The translations under genes were made by a program, and so were the position numbers. DNA of 64,000 nucleotides from Neodontobutis hainanensis (lineage: Eukaryota; Chordata; Actinopteri; Gobiiformes; Odontobutidae): positions 1,078,001 to 1,142,000 of the forward strand of contig JALDNG010000078.1 in the NCBI GenBank assembly GCA_024349245.1. The letters run 5' to 3'. The notes under the pieces are model-generated. The model made no database searches, had not been told where the DNA came from, and saw nothing but the letters and a program-made list of their open reading frames with translations. This document shows, one piece after another, positions 10,775 through 31,100 of this stretch (position 1 is the first letter of the stretch; each line of letters begins with the position of its first letter).

Positions 10775-12028
10775 ATGAGGTATACACGCCTTCAGATTGT
10801 AGATCCAATAGTGGAAAGTAAAATACAGTATAAGGTACCACCTCTGAAGGACATTGAAGAATTGGCTGTCCTCAGATACTCTGGTGAACTTCTATCACTG
10901 TGCAATAGAACGCATCCTGACCAACTGTGTCACAGTCTGGTGTGGGAGCTGCTCTGCTGCAGCGGGTGGTGAAAACCCCCCAATGCATCACAGGGACTCC
11001 ACTTCCAGCCAGGGAGGACGTCCAGGGAAAACGCTGTCTGCGTCGAGCTCGCAGCATCCATAAGGACTCCTCTCATCCCGCCCATAGACTGTTCTCTCTC
11101 TTGCCCTCCGGCAGGCGTTTCAGGTGCTTCAAGACCAGGACCAGCAGACTGAAGAACAGTTTTTTCCCCAGAGCTGTCTGTTTATGGAACTTTGCACCCC
11201 GCTGATCCCTCTTCCCTTCATATACTGCACTACTGCTCACCAGCCTTACCTATCATTGTTTATAGCTCCATCCTGTCCATCCTTTCAGAATTTGGCGTAA
11301 ACACCTTCATGCCTTGTTACCACTGTGCAGGCTGGTGGTGGTGGTGTAATGCTGTGGGGGATGTTTTCTTGGCACACTTTAGGCCCCTTAGTGCCAATTG
11401 GGCATCGTTTAAATGGCCTACCTGAGCTTTGTTTCTGACCATGTTTATCCGTTTATGACCACCATGTACCCATCCTCTGATGGCTACTTCCAGCAGGATA
11501 ATGCACCATGTCACAAAGCTCCAATCATTTCAAATTGGTTTCTTGAACATGACAATGACTTCACTGAACTAAAAATCTCAACCCAATAGAGCATCTTTGG
11601 GATGTGGTGGAACAGGAGCTTCGTGCCCTGGATGTGCATCCCACAAATCTCCATCAACTGCAAGATGCTCTCCTATCAATATGGGCCAACATTTCAACAG
11701 AATGCTTTCAGCACCTTGTTGAATCAGTGCCACCTAGAATTAAGGCAGTTCTGAAGGCGAAACGGGGTCAAACACAGTATTAGTATGGTGTTCCTATTAA
11801 TCCTTTAGGTGAGTGTAAATCGTTTCTGTTTATAGCAATAGCCATCTGTATATTATTGTATAGTATACATATCCATCTGCAAATTACTTTTCCATACTAA
11901 CTTATTTATTTAAGCAATACTGGATAACTTGCACTTGCTGCTATTGCACTTCTGGTTAGACCTAAACTTCATTTTGTTGCATTGTACATGTGTAATGACA
12001 ATAAAGTAGAGTCTAATCTAATCTAATA
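10775..12028 (+). mobile_element. LINE (L2/CR1-like) 3' end, interrupted by a Tc1 element
   Basis: At 10854-11205, with frame changes, translation gives a typical fish LINE reverse-transcriptase C-terminus: FYHCAIERILTNCVTVWCGS, then LQRVVKTPQCITGTPLPA, RRARSIHKDSSHPAHRLFSL and LPSGRRFRCFKTRTSRLKNS. The 3' tail resumes at about 11825 (CACTTCTGGTTAGACCTAAA, then AATGACAATAAAG) and ends in the TCTAATCTAATCTAAT short-repeat tail near 12010-12028. The tail is separated from the coding end by the Tc1 copy at about 11286-11820, so the LINE is older than that insertion. Confidence 0.75.
11286..11822 (+). mobile_element. Tc1/mariner-type transposase remnant, 3' half
   Basis: The sequence encodes the catalytic C-terminal half of a Tc1-like DDE transposase with frameshifts and stops: a Trp/Gly-rich GGGVMLWG-like stretch at about 11325-11360, CNAVGDVFLAHFRPLSANWA, QQDNAPCHKAP in another frame near 11490-11520, and NPIEHLWDVVEQELRALDV at 11582-11635. 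It ends with LKAKRGQTQY and a stop near 11780. No N-terminal helix-turn-helix half or paired inverted repeats are seen, so it is a truncated dead copy nested in the LINE. Confidence 0.8.
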
Positions 12029-12385
12029 CCTCAATACCAATATATCTCAAGAAAGGAATAGGATAGTTTTATTCAACAAAGTGTGCTGCCACTGGGTAAT
12101 TCATATATTTTTATTTATTATCTGTGTTGCATGTTTTAAAGCACTACTTGTTTTTCTAACATATGTTTTGCCACAGAGGCAAGTAATTAGATACAGTCCA
12201 TTTTGTATGTGATATAATTCCTTTAATTGTTTTTTCTTTTCCTACGTGAGGGTGCTTAAAACAGTTGCAGCGGTAGGTGTAATTATCACAAAAAGATCTG
12301 AAGAAGGCATAGTCATAAAACGTTATCTGTTAAATAAGATACTTGACATATGGAGACAGTGTGAGTGTGATGTTTTGTTGAATAT

Positions 12386-13035
12386 ACAGTTTAAATTCAA
12401 CCAAGAGCTGTTCCAGACACTGCCTGTGACATCATCAGAGGAACTGTTTCCAGGAACAGACGCAGCACCTGATGCCCTCTTCATTAGATCAGTGTTTACT
12501 AAACAGCCTAGGTCTCACTGCCCAAGGGGCAGCCCCAAAAATCTGGGAGTGGTAATTGATGATCAGTTAAACTTCACAAGTCATGTTGCCAGCACCACCA
12601 GGTCCTGTAGATTCATCCTCTACAACACTAGGAAAATAGAACCTTTCCTGTCTGAACACTCTACACAAATTCTATTCCAGGCTCTTGTCTTGTCCAAACT
12701 GGATTATTGCAATGCTCTACTGGCTGGGCTCTCTGCCTGCACAACCAAACTTTTGCAGATGATCCAGAATGCAGCAGCAAGAGTGGTCTTGAATGAACCA
12801 AAGAGAGTGTATGTAACTCCTCTTCATTAGGTTACACACCAGCATCAAGTTCAAAGCTATGCTCTTGGCCTACAAGACCACCACGGGTTCTGCACCTCAT
12901 ATCTTCACTCACTAATACAGACCTATGTTCCTACCAGATCCATGCGCTCTGCAAATAAACGTCTGGTAGTACGATCCCAAAAAGAAAAAAAAATCCCTCT
13001 AATGTCCCTTCTCTGGATCCGTTCCAAATTGTTGG
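12386..13035 (+). mobile_element. L2-like LINE reverse-transcriptase fragment
   Basis: An open stretch of about 190 codons (12246-12830), then broken frames, encodes KNLGVVIDDQLNFTSHVAST, LVLSKLDYCNALLAGLSACT and LQMIQNAAARVVLNEPKR. These are the hallmark end of fish L2-type RT proteins. The endonuclease and RT core are absent. The reading frame fails at about 12828 and continues in other frames to about 13035. Confidence 0.8.
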
Positions 13036-13040
13036 AATGA

Positions 13041-13300
13041 TTGATGGTTAATGGTGTGCATTTATATAGCGCTTTTTTAGACCCTTCTCAGACACCCAAA
13101 ACACTTTACACTGTGCTTCGATTCACCCCATTCACGCACATTCACACTTGGGGCAACAGAGATGGGGGGCTGCAATACAGGTGGGTTAAGTGTCTTGCCC
13201 AAGGACACAACAACCGTATGAATAGGGGAGGGGGGAATCTAACTGCCAACTTAATGGATGACCGCTCTAGCACTGAGCCACAGCGTCTGCTGTCTGACAA
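13041..13300 (-). repeat. tRNA-headed SINE-like repeat
   Basis: Read on the minus strand it starts GCTGTGGCTCAGTGCTAGAG, an A-box-like tRNA head, then has a degenerate B-box (GCAGTTAGATTCC), then the body TTGTGTCCTTGGGCAAGACA, and ends near AAAGCGCTATATAAATGC. The body motif is shared with the copies at 24556-24725, 55160-55362 and 59035-59225. Confidence 0.65.
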
Positions 13301-13310
13301 ATACTGAATT

Positions 13311-13880
13311 CTACTTCCTTTCTGTCACTTCCTTTTCCTTAAAAAAAACAAAAACAACTTTGTATAGTAACTCCTCTCTTCATTAGGTTACACACCAGAT
13401 ACGGTATACTGTGCTGGGTTTTAAGAGTTTCTCCCATAGATTGTAAATAATTATATTTCCGCTTTTGGAGCCGTATTTCGCTGTATTTTGGCGTTTGGCG
13501 GCGCCCTTACGCTACGACCATTTGGAGGTTCAATGGGAGACACTTGGTGGTTTTAACTATCTATGGTTTTAACAGACTAGTTTTTGGTGCACTTATGCTT
13601 TTTGCTACCTCATGTTGTTAAAATTGCTTCCATTGTTTTCCTCATTTGTAAGTTGCTTTGAATAAAAGCGCCTGCTAAATGAATAAATGTTGTAGATCTG
13701 TAGTAACATCAGGTAACTATATATTTTTTAATAGGTTAGAATATAAAATTATATAATGAAGGCTAAAAGTGTGAATACATTCGTTGGTTAGCTAAGAGTA
13801 TAAACCATTAATAAAAGTATAAACCATTTTTAACCAGGTCTTTAAACCAAACTCTGCGGTTGAACAGAACAGACGTAGAG
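13311..13880. other. Intergenic gap before the nadk promoter
   Basis: No exon is supported. TTGCTTTGAATAAAAGCGCC with TGCTAAATGAATAAATG (13653-13688) is a typical SINE/LINE 3'-end signature in fish, so at least part is repeat-derived. Confidence 0.5.
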
Positions 13881-13884
13881 CTAC

Positions 13885-13965
13885 GTAAAGGGTGACGTAG
13901 TGACGTTTGTCCCGGAAACGTCGCTTCCACCGGCGGTCAGTCTCCGGTCATGTAACATGTATCTG
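13885..13965 (+). promoter_or_regulatory. Probable nadk promoter with CRE-like and ETS-like sites
   Basis: A GC-richer patch carries two TGACGT half-CRE motifs (13893-13898 and 13901-13906), an ETS-type CCGGAA (13912-13917) and an inverted CTTCC (13924-13928). It lies about 0.95 kb upstream of the first recognised coding exon, as expected for a TATA-less housekeeping promoter with a non-coding first exon. The transcription start is inferred, not seen. Confidence 0.45.
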
Positions 13966-14689
13966 TTGCAATATTTCAGTCTCAGTGTGACAGTAGCGTG
14001 TGAAACAGATTTAAGAGACTTGTCTTGTAGGGACATGTTTGCCCTTTATGAAAGAGTAATACTGCAGCTGTTGCTCTGATTGGATGTTGTTTTGACCGGT
14101 CTGCTCGTGACGCTAAGCTATCGCTAGGTAACGTTAGCTGTCAACAAATCAACGGTTTTTATGGCTACGACTGACAGACACGCATGCAGACTAATTACTC
14201 ACAAATAGCCCTCTGTTTCTGCCCCAGATTACTTGGCAAAATGTGGACAAACTTGTATTGTTAACCAGTAGCCAAGATAGATGTTAGCTTCCCCAAAACA
14301 ATGAAGTTGACATTATACGTTTATAACCTTTTGACAACTAACGCTAAGACAAAACTACAGAGAAGCTATCCTTTTTATACCCATTATAATGATTTATAGC
14401 ATATAAATAATATAATTAGTAGTTACTTAATAACAGCGTGGATCATTAAGACAAGTACTTTTGAAACATTTCCTCTTTGTCCATTTGATAATTTATCACT
14501 TTTGTTATTACTGTCTGTCACTAATATTTTATTTCCAAGCTCATCTCAGTCTTTTCTTTTTTAAAGTAACATTTGTAGGATAACCTCTTCATTACAACAT
14601 TATGATAATACTATACTAACCAGCTAATACCAGCTCAATACCTAAACTGAGGACAAATATGTCAGTAGTTCTGTTGCAGTAGTTTTATT

Positions 14690-14818
14690 ATCTTTCATTA
14701 ATTCATTCATTTACTACCGCTTAGTCCTGTTAGGAGTCATGTGTGACTCGAGCCTATCCCAGCAGCTTTGGGCCTTAGTCGGGGTATACCCTGAACAGTG
14801 GCCGGTTAGCCACAGGGT
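14690..14818 (+). repeat. Interspersed repeat fragment just upstream of the first nadk coding exon
   Basis: ATTCATTTACTACCGCTTAG followed by GAGCCTATCCCAGCAGCTTT and GGGGTATACCCTGAACAG is the recurrent fish repeat end usually read as cttgtcctgttcagggtc...agcctatcccagc. It is intronic and ends about 35 bp before the exon. Confidence 0.6.
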
Positions 14819-14857
14819 TTTCATTATCTTGATGTTGTTGTTTTTTTTTCTCAGGGA

Positions 14858-23011
<8,154 letters not shown>

Positions 23012-24510
23012 AAGGTGCTCTGAGCGTCCCGTCCTCTTCAGTTTAAAGTTAATGAGACAGATCTTTGAAAAAAAAAAAAAAACACAAGACGGTAACACAG
23101 AGTGGTCACAGCCAAGACAGTTTGAATTAGCCTCAATAATAGCATGTTTAATTCTGTTAAAAGCACCCTGTCTTCAAAAGCATGTTGCACCATTTAGCCA
23201 GATCCAGGGGAGCTTTACAGTTTGTTTTTCATCAGCAACAATAGCTTCACTTCTACTGTTTATGACATTTTGAGATATAGCTGCAATGACCGATCACAAA
23301 GTTAAAGCATCACTATGTAACTTTTTCTTGATATGAGCAATTTAAAGCAACCCTGCGTAACTTTTAGCCAGCAGAGGGCGCAGATCCCTCTCAGTGTAAC
23401 CTCACTGTCAGCCTCCGCCGTCTTTATTTACAAGTAGATACAATTAAGACGGGTTTGTTTGGAAGAAAGAGCATGTTTTCTGAAATGATAGGTTCATTCT
23501 AATGTATTTTCTACAAATTCAACTAGGGTCCAGTGTATTGTCCTCTTTTCTTTATTATATGCATCATGTGGATGAAAGACACCCACTAATCTCTCGCAGC
23601 AGATGCCACCGTCCCTGCAGCAGAAACATTTATTTTGGGGTGTTTTTTGTCCAGCTGAGGATACTGTGTCAGTGAGAGAGGCATGATTCTACAGATGTCA
23701 TGTCTAAGAACCATCAAAATGATTTGGAGATTTTATATATTTTTGGGCTAAAAGTCACGGATGCTACTTTAAAGACCACTGTCGTAAAGGCACTGTCTCA
23801 CACTGGGCTGTTAGGTCATGGCTGCCGCTCAGAAACATGCTTTTGTTGTTGGTAGCGATAAGTGGACTGGCTGGTAACAGTAATATTACTTTTTGGTGCA
23901 GATAGGCCTCTGCTAGAATCCAACCTTTTATTTTGTTGTTTGCAAACGTTGTTTTGTAGTATTTATGTGGACAAAACTCTGGAGAGGGGCTTAACAGTTT
24001 ATAATGGGATAATCCTATGACGTAGTTTTGCTGCGGTCGACCCTGGGATGAGGTTGTTGACCCCGTTTCGTGTCAAATCATTAAAATGACTAATGTTGCC
24101 TTAAGTCATGAAAATCAGTATTAAAATTGCTTTTTGTTGGTGCAACAACAAGACGGCATATTTTTACTTTAACTTTTCTTTCTTATTTGCAAATGTTTGA
24201 ATTAGTAACATGGAAAGATAATACACAAAATAATTATAATTGAAAAGCTACTGCAGGGGTAGATGCTGATAGATGTTAAAACATTTCTCAGAGCCTATTC
24301 ATGTACATTTGCACTTGCCTCGAATGGGACAATTGTACATTGTTATTTATATTATTTATGTATTTCCACAAGCGCAAGTCGACTTTGTTTAGGTTTGGTT
24401 ACTGCTTTGACCAAAGAAAATGTAGCTCTTTAAAAAAAAATTATTTAGTTTGTTCAGCTAATGCTTTTGCGAGAGTCAAAATGTTAAATTCAAATGTAAT
24501 AAAAAATCTT
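23012..24510 (+). other. Probable nadk 3'UTR
   Basis: Sequence from the stop codon to a polyadenylation signal AATAAA at 24498-24503. It contains the MITE at 23341-23773. No other coding exon is present. The exact end is inferred. Confidence 0.5.
23341..23773. mobile_element. MITE with about 28-bp terminal inverted repeats
   Basis: The left end, TTTAAAGCAACCCTGCGTAA followed by CTTTTAGCC (23341-23369), is matched by the right end GGCTAAAAGTCACGGATGCT followed by ACTTTAAA (23746-23773) in inverse orientation, with a few mismatches. A second left-end-like sequence, GTTAAAGCATCACTATGTAA with CTTTTT, lies just outside at 23301-23326. There is no internal transposase. It lies in the presumed nadk 3'UTR. 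Confidence 0.75.
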
Positions 24511-24555
24511 TGGCTTCAAACTGGGAATATGTGATTTTTAAAATTTGTTTAATGG

Positions 24556-24725
24556 ATGGGCGGCAGAAGCTCAGTGGTCCTTCGACCGACCATAACATCC
24601 AGCTCTCCCCTACATACTGTTGTGTCCTTGGGCAAGACACTTAACCCACCTTGCCTCCAGTGGTGTCAGCTGTAACACTTGTAAAGCGCTTTGAGTGCCT
24701 ACTAGGTGGAAAAGCACTATATAAT
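24556..24725 (+). repeat. tRNA-headed SINE-like repeat
   Basis: GGGCGGCAGAAGCTCAGTGG is a tRNA A-box-like head. Then come CCTTCGACCGACCATAACAT (the B-box part partly deleted), TGTTGTGTCCTTGGGCAAGA, CTTAACCCACCTTGCCTCCA and AAAAGCACTATATAA. Its body is nearly the reverse complement of 55160-55362. It lies just downstream of the nadk 3' end. Confidence 0.7.
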
Positions 24726-25064
24726 TAACAAAAAAAATAAATGTGAATAAAAGAACAGTTTAATAAACTAATATATTGTAACAGGAATTATCTGTAAAAA
24801 CTATACCTTAAGACGTCCTGAACGGTAGGTTTGGCAAATCACAGCTCACTTCAGGAAAAAAGTAGGACTCTAATTGGTCAAACACTGTCAATAAGAAGCA
24901 ATGGCTGCCAATAAAACTGTAAATTCAGCGCTGAATACGTCTTTTTACAGAGAACTGGCACAAACAAGATAAACGGTAAAGGGAGACAAAGTGAAACGGG
25001 GATAAATATTGACAATTTATGGTTTTACAAAAGGAGAAGTACTTGTTCTGACGCTTATGTGCTT

Positions 25065-28000
25065 TGTATATTTTTATTGCAATGATAAGATACATATATA
25101 TTTCCAGACATCCAATTTGTTAAATTATACTCTAATATTGCATGAGACAGTCTTCAGAACAACAGAGACCCAATTGTGAACAACTATGTGATCGAAGGAC
25201 ACCAGCGACAAAACAGATCTTTACATGTTCACTGTGTTTCTCCCAGAAATGTGCGGTGAAAGCAGCAGCATAAAGAGTAATACTACGACATACGACAGAC
25301 CGATACTGTGCAACAGTCAAGAAGACAACTGAACAGGAGATTTCTCTATTGAAGTGAAATGCTTACACTAGTGTTTAGCACAGCGACTGGCAACTCGGCA
25401 GAAGACTGCAAAGGGGAACTCTGTCAGATAGAAAATAAAAGATAACTGAAAGGAATAGCAACATAATGGATTGTATCAAAGAAACAGAAGGTGGCTTCAT
25501 TTTTAGGTAAAAACAAACAAAACTGGAGTTAGTTAAGGTGTAGTGTGGAGGATTCAAGGACTTTTGAAGGTGAGGTATGAATGCAAGTCATAATCCCTCC
25601 CAGTTGTACATCAGTGTAAACAGAAATAAAACATATTTCTTAAATGCTCTACACTGCATCTTTAAAACCCCGCTTCACTAAGATTTTTGGAAAGGGCCGT
25701 GTCAGAGTTGGTGGGAAACGGCCGGTTGTGGTCAGAGTTGCATAAAAGCAACTCGTTTCGTAACCTTAATTAATGATTGATAACATGAGAAATAAAATAT
25801 AAAGAGAAAAAGAATGTGGAAAATACATGGAAACAAAACAAACATTTTCTAAATCTAACTTTACATACAGTATATTTGACACTGTTAAACTCATGAGAAA
25901 AAAACTAAATGACGGGGAATAAAATGGTAGCCGTTAATACATAGACAAAATGTTACTTTTTATAACTTCTTTGACTAAACGTATATATTTGAACTTTCAA
26001 TATAATCCATATATAAATGATACATTTCTATGTTTAGACTTAAATAGAGGCCTTGCTATGGCTAAAAGAGCGGCTAAAGCATCTGTAGACCTTGGTCACT
26101 GAGTAAATGCCGTTTGGACCACAGCCTGAACAGGACGAGTTCGATCTGGGACTACAGCGGAAACGAACCCAATCATGAACCCAATCTTAAAACTCACATG
26201 GTCCACAAATACACAAGGAACCTTTGCTTAGCTACAACAGAGTGCAAATGTTTTTGACAAGTGTAAAGAAAGGCTGTAAAAGTAGGAATGCTTTAAAGAA
26301 AAATATCAGCCTACAAAACGTGAGGGAACCCAAAACCTACAGCAAACGTCATCAGGAACTGTCTCAAGTGTAAAAGACACAGAGGTCTTTTACGTCTAAG
26401 ACTTTGATGCTTGTAGATTTATAGGCATTTTATTTGGTGCACAAATGAGGTTGTTTTAAATGCGCTTCAAAAATAAACTTTGAGAACCGAGGGATTTGAG
26501 AAGTGTATATCCACAAAAGATATCTCAAAATGTTTCTTCTAAAACTGTGCAACTGGACCAAGATTAATTTATGTTGTTTTAAAGGCAAAGGATAGTGACA
26601 CCTTTAGATCTGGATTGTTTTCCTGTACACTCACGAGTTTGTAAATTGAATAAAAAATACATGGATTTGATATTTTTTAAAGCATTCTTACTTCCGTACT
26701 GCCATAAGCCTTTTGCACAGTGGTGTAAGAAAGGAGCAATTTGAGGTTGTGCCTCTTTTTCAAAGAGTTTAACACAGATACACTGATGAAGGAATTAATG
26801 CATAAATGCCTTTTGCTCAAGAACATAAGCCAAATCAGTTGTGTTTGGCACTAGAGCTTGCTTTAACCTAAACCATTTTGTGAAAAGAAATAAACCTATA
26901 TTGATCAAAAATTGCATTCTTCTTTCAGATAAAATTAAATAAACCAGCTCTGTCTCGTTTATTCCTTACAATGACTTTCACTTTATGCCAAACATAAAGA
27001 AGACAATTGAACTTTAATGAGCCTTTCACTAAAACACTGACTTTAGTTCCTCGTAGAGCCTCACTACATCAAACCTGCCACAGTAAGGTCAGTTTAGGGT
27101 TTTCTTTGAGCACACTAAAGAATTTGGTCCATACGGTTTAGGAATGACACGCTGGTCTACGTGAAGGTTTTCAGACTCGGCTGTTTGGTACGGGAAAGAC
27201 ACGCATCGAAATCAGTAGCTTTTTACGACTAATTGTAAAACCAAATATGGAGCTCAAATTCAAACAGGCTGCCTTCAGACCCTGCATTTCCATCCGTCTG
27301 TGGCCAACTCAACTGGCATTTACATAGGTCCTCCCAAGTTTTTTTTTACTACTTTTATCATAATAAAAGAGTTAATTTGCATTGTAGCCACCATTACCCA
27401 ACTGTCAAAACGGCAAAAAAAAATAAAATAAAGTCTGCTGAGTTTCTTGGCCGAGGAGGTTTGTTTGTTTCATTGCGGCTGCCGATTCGTTGCCGTGTGA
27501 AGATGGTGTCCTCAGTGAAAACGATGATGCAGCAGCCCAGAAAGCTACTGGTTGCAGGCTACATACAGGAACTAGAACAACAATGGCAAAATACTAAGTT
27601 TTTGTGCTTCAAAATCTCATGTTCTGATAATATATTGTCGGTATTAGATGTTTAAATCTACACTGAGGATTTTTACCAGCTCCGTTTCAGAAAATGCCAG
27701 GTTAAAAATAGTTTATAGTTAATTATATTTAGCCAAGCTTGATCCAATCACTGTCTGGATTTTAATGCCAGGTCTGAAGGAGGTCATCTCCTAACTCCTA
27801 AGAAAATAAAGCTAGTCAAGGGTTAAAATTAAATGAGACCTTTTTCATTGGAGTAAAGAATGAATATGAATTATCAACAAACACAGTCTGATGGGTTCCT
27901 CAAGTGAACAGATGTCCAGTGGCAGTTTTCACTTTTTTCTAACTTAAATAACATTTTGGTGGGAGGAGTCTAATCCACCATAAGGCTTTTTAAATTATTT

Positions 28001-28106
28001 ATTTATTTTTTTTACAAGTGATCCACCATTGTTCTGGCGTTGACTTTATCCCGGGGTTGGTCTGTTTGTTATGTTTGGGGGGGACAGAAGAGGACTTTGG
28101 GAAAGT
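25065..28106 (-). other. Presumed sec62 3'UTR and intergenic DNA between convergent genes
   Basis: No coding sequence was found. Minus-strand AATAAA signals (TTTATT on +) occur near 27990-28005, 26425-26430, 26955-26960 and 25072-25077, so the sec62 transcript could end at any of these. Open frames here are short and without recognisable similarity. Confidence 0.4.
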
Positions 28107-28147
28107 TTATGATTGAGTAGTTTGGGTTTTAGTCTCGCCCCCACTGC

Positions 28148-28178
<31 letters not shown>

Positions 28179-31100
28179 TTCTTCCTCCTCCTCCTCCTCC
28201 GTGTGTTGCTCCAGCTCTTCCCTGGTGATCATCTCAAAGTCGTTTCCGTTGCTGTGCTGCGACCCTTCGTCTTCCCGTCGGTCGCTGTCTGTATCCGATT
28301 TACGATCTGCACCTGCTTCTTCTTCCTCGTTATTTTCCTCCAGCTCGGGCTCTTTCACTTCTTCCTCCTCGTCTTCCTCCTCGTCATCCGCCTCCTTCTT
28401 CTCGCTGTCTGATTTGTCGCTGTCCGATTTCTGGGCTTTAGCGGAGCCGGCCCCGGATTTGTCGTCTGCCTTGTCGGAGCCCTTCTTGGAGCTGCTGCGC
28501 GGGCCTTTGTACTCGTGAGTGTAGAGCGGCCGGAACGAGTCGATGAAGCCCACGTCTGCAGTGAGATTCGGCAGGAACCAGAAGTGATGACGGCCGCCGG
28601 TCACGACCCAAATGAGCAGGAACAGGATGCAACGAGCTGAAGGGACAGAAGAAAGGGACTTTAATTTGAGAGGTTATATAGATGTACATTCTTCAGGAAA
28701 GTTTGGGACAGTCATGAACTAAATTGATTTTGTTATGAATTGAAATCACTATAGCCCTTTCCACACATACGAGACCGTAGGCCAATTGTATCCGTGTGAC
28801 TTCCAGAGTCGATCCTTCAGAAACACTACTGACAAGTCCGAAGGGTGCTCTTTTGCGAGAAGCCTTGTACTTTCCGCAGCTGTTTGAACTTCACTTTCTA
28901 CTGTTTGCTTAAGTTGCACATGTTGTTTTGAATTGCTGCCGTCTCAATATTTGCACAATAATCACCGCGTCACTGCGAGGGATACGGCTCATTTGTTTGT
29001 GAGCTTTGTGTTAGTTCTGTCTAAGCTAATTACACATCAACCCCTGCTCCACAGTAAAGCCACCGGACTATTCATGACATGTTTGATCATTAAAAAAAAA
29101 AAAAAAAGTTACGAAAATGTCCGGTTGAACTCTGATTACATCCGGGCTGAATGAATGAAAATGGGCTCATGTGACCTACTGCTATTGGGTTTGTTCTTAG
29201 ACAACAGTATGTCCCTTAAGATTACCAAAGCTGTTCACATGCTTTGAATATGTCATTTTGATATTCAGGACAACAATTTTCTTCTCATCAATGCGTTTGG
29301 ACATAACACACCACAATGTTTTGTCTTGTTCTGTCTTTGTTTGGGAAAATAAAAATCTATTTGTTTAGAAAAACTAAATACCGTAAGTTAAGCTCCTTAT
29401 TGCAAATGTGCCAAAAGAAATCTTGCTTTTACGCGTTATATATAGAATATTTTTACCCAATGCTTTTGCTGAGAAAAGCCTTTAAATTTGCATACACCCA
29501 ATTGTAAATAAACCGTCCTGGTAAATATGTCTACCAGGACAGAAGAGTAGCCTCCTGGTTGTAGCTGTGGTGAGCTTAATGATTGGATAGAGTACCAGGT
29601 AAACTTTTGCTTCTACTGCAGGCTAGAGTTTGTCAAGCCAAACCTTTTTCAAAACAACCAAACGAGTAGCCACTGCTGGTTTAGTTTGAGACAGATTGAT
29701 GGATTGACTACTTACCAACAGCGAGAAGCAGTATACTGGCGACGAAGCAGCCTGCTGCCACACTGAGGTAATAAACTCCCACTCGCATTTCTGCCGGCCA
29801 AAGTGGGAACAGTGTGGCTGCGATCACAGCGATGACTGAGAAACAACACAAACCCGAATGAGAACAAAGAAGTCTGGAAAATCTCTGCAGATCAGTGCAC
29901 TTCATAAAATGTATTACAAAAACTGGAAAATATAATATATTAGTGTTGTAGTAAAGACTACAATAATTGAGACAAAGTCCAGACTAGAGTGGATCAAAAA
30001 TAGCACCTTAAGGGACTTAAATCAAGACCAGTTTGATGAGATCCCAGGAAAAAATGCTCAAATCCAAACAGTCCAAGACCAAGACCAAACTCATTAAAGG
30101 ATTTGAGTTTGGTGAGTTACAGGACTTGTTCCCAATAAGAATAAGATTTAAATGATAAATCACATCACAAGAATAATGTGGACAAATAAACCTCTGTTTG
30201 AGTCTAAGACCAGACACAAGACTGGTCCCAAGAGCAGAACCTCTACTACTACAAAGTATTTAACTTGACATTTAACTGATGAGTGTTTACCATCATAAAT
30301 ATATTAATTAGCCTAAACTCCCCCGCTGTCCCACACTCACCTAGAATGAGTCCCATGGCAAAGGTCTTAAAATGCACAGGGTCGTAAATCCACACATAAA
30401 CCTAGAGAAGACAACAGACTGGGTAAGTACTTAAAAAAAATTCCACAGTCTCTTTAATTCCTCATGTGTTTTATGGCATTGTACTTTGATTGTAGGCCTG
30501 TGTCTAAAAAGTGCCTTACAACTCAAGAAATATGTCACCTCATTTCCATCCAGAAACAGCTGATCTTCATGAGACTCGAGTTTAAACTTCTTCTTCACCT
30601 CCTTTTTCTTTTTAGGTGAACCTGGACTGTCATCCTGTACAATAGAAAAAATAAATAGGTTGATTTATTTATAGTTCAGTTAGGGTCATCATAATAGTTA
30701 TAATTAAAATTTTTAAGCTTTGAACTTCAGTTTGGTGTTATATTAGTATTATTTGGTGATTGTTTTCGGTTTTAAAAAGGAGGTTTAATGTTGTAAGAAA
30801 CATGATCATTTTAGCTAATATCTGTGCAAATGCTTTGGCTGTACACAATAATTAAAGCTTCTAGTAACATTTTAAAGAAGTTGGCCTATCTGCCATAAAA
30901 ACTATTTTCCCGCTTATTTCTCAACAATAATGAATAGATTAAAAGACAGAAAACCCAGAAAAATAGTAACATGGTTGTAATATTTTTTTTTTTGGTCACA
31001 TACGCTCTTCTCTTTCTTTGTGTCTCCAGCTTCAGACTCTTTCTTCTTGTCTTTCTCCTTCTTCCCCTTTTTTTCCTCCTCTTTACCGCTGTCTCCTTTG

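Noticed and set aside
28113..28518. Plus-strand Leu/Ser/Phe-rich open frames of 99-105 codons
   Set aside because: Antisense shadow of the sec62 Glu/Asp/Lys-rich tail (CTTCCTCCTC repeats); no independent support.
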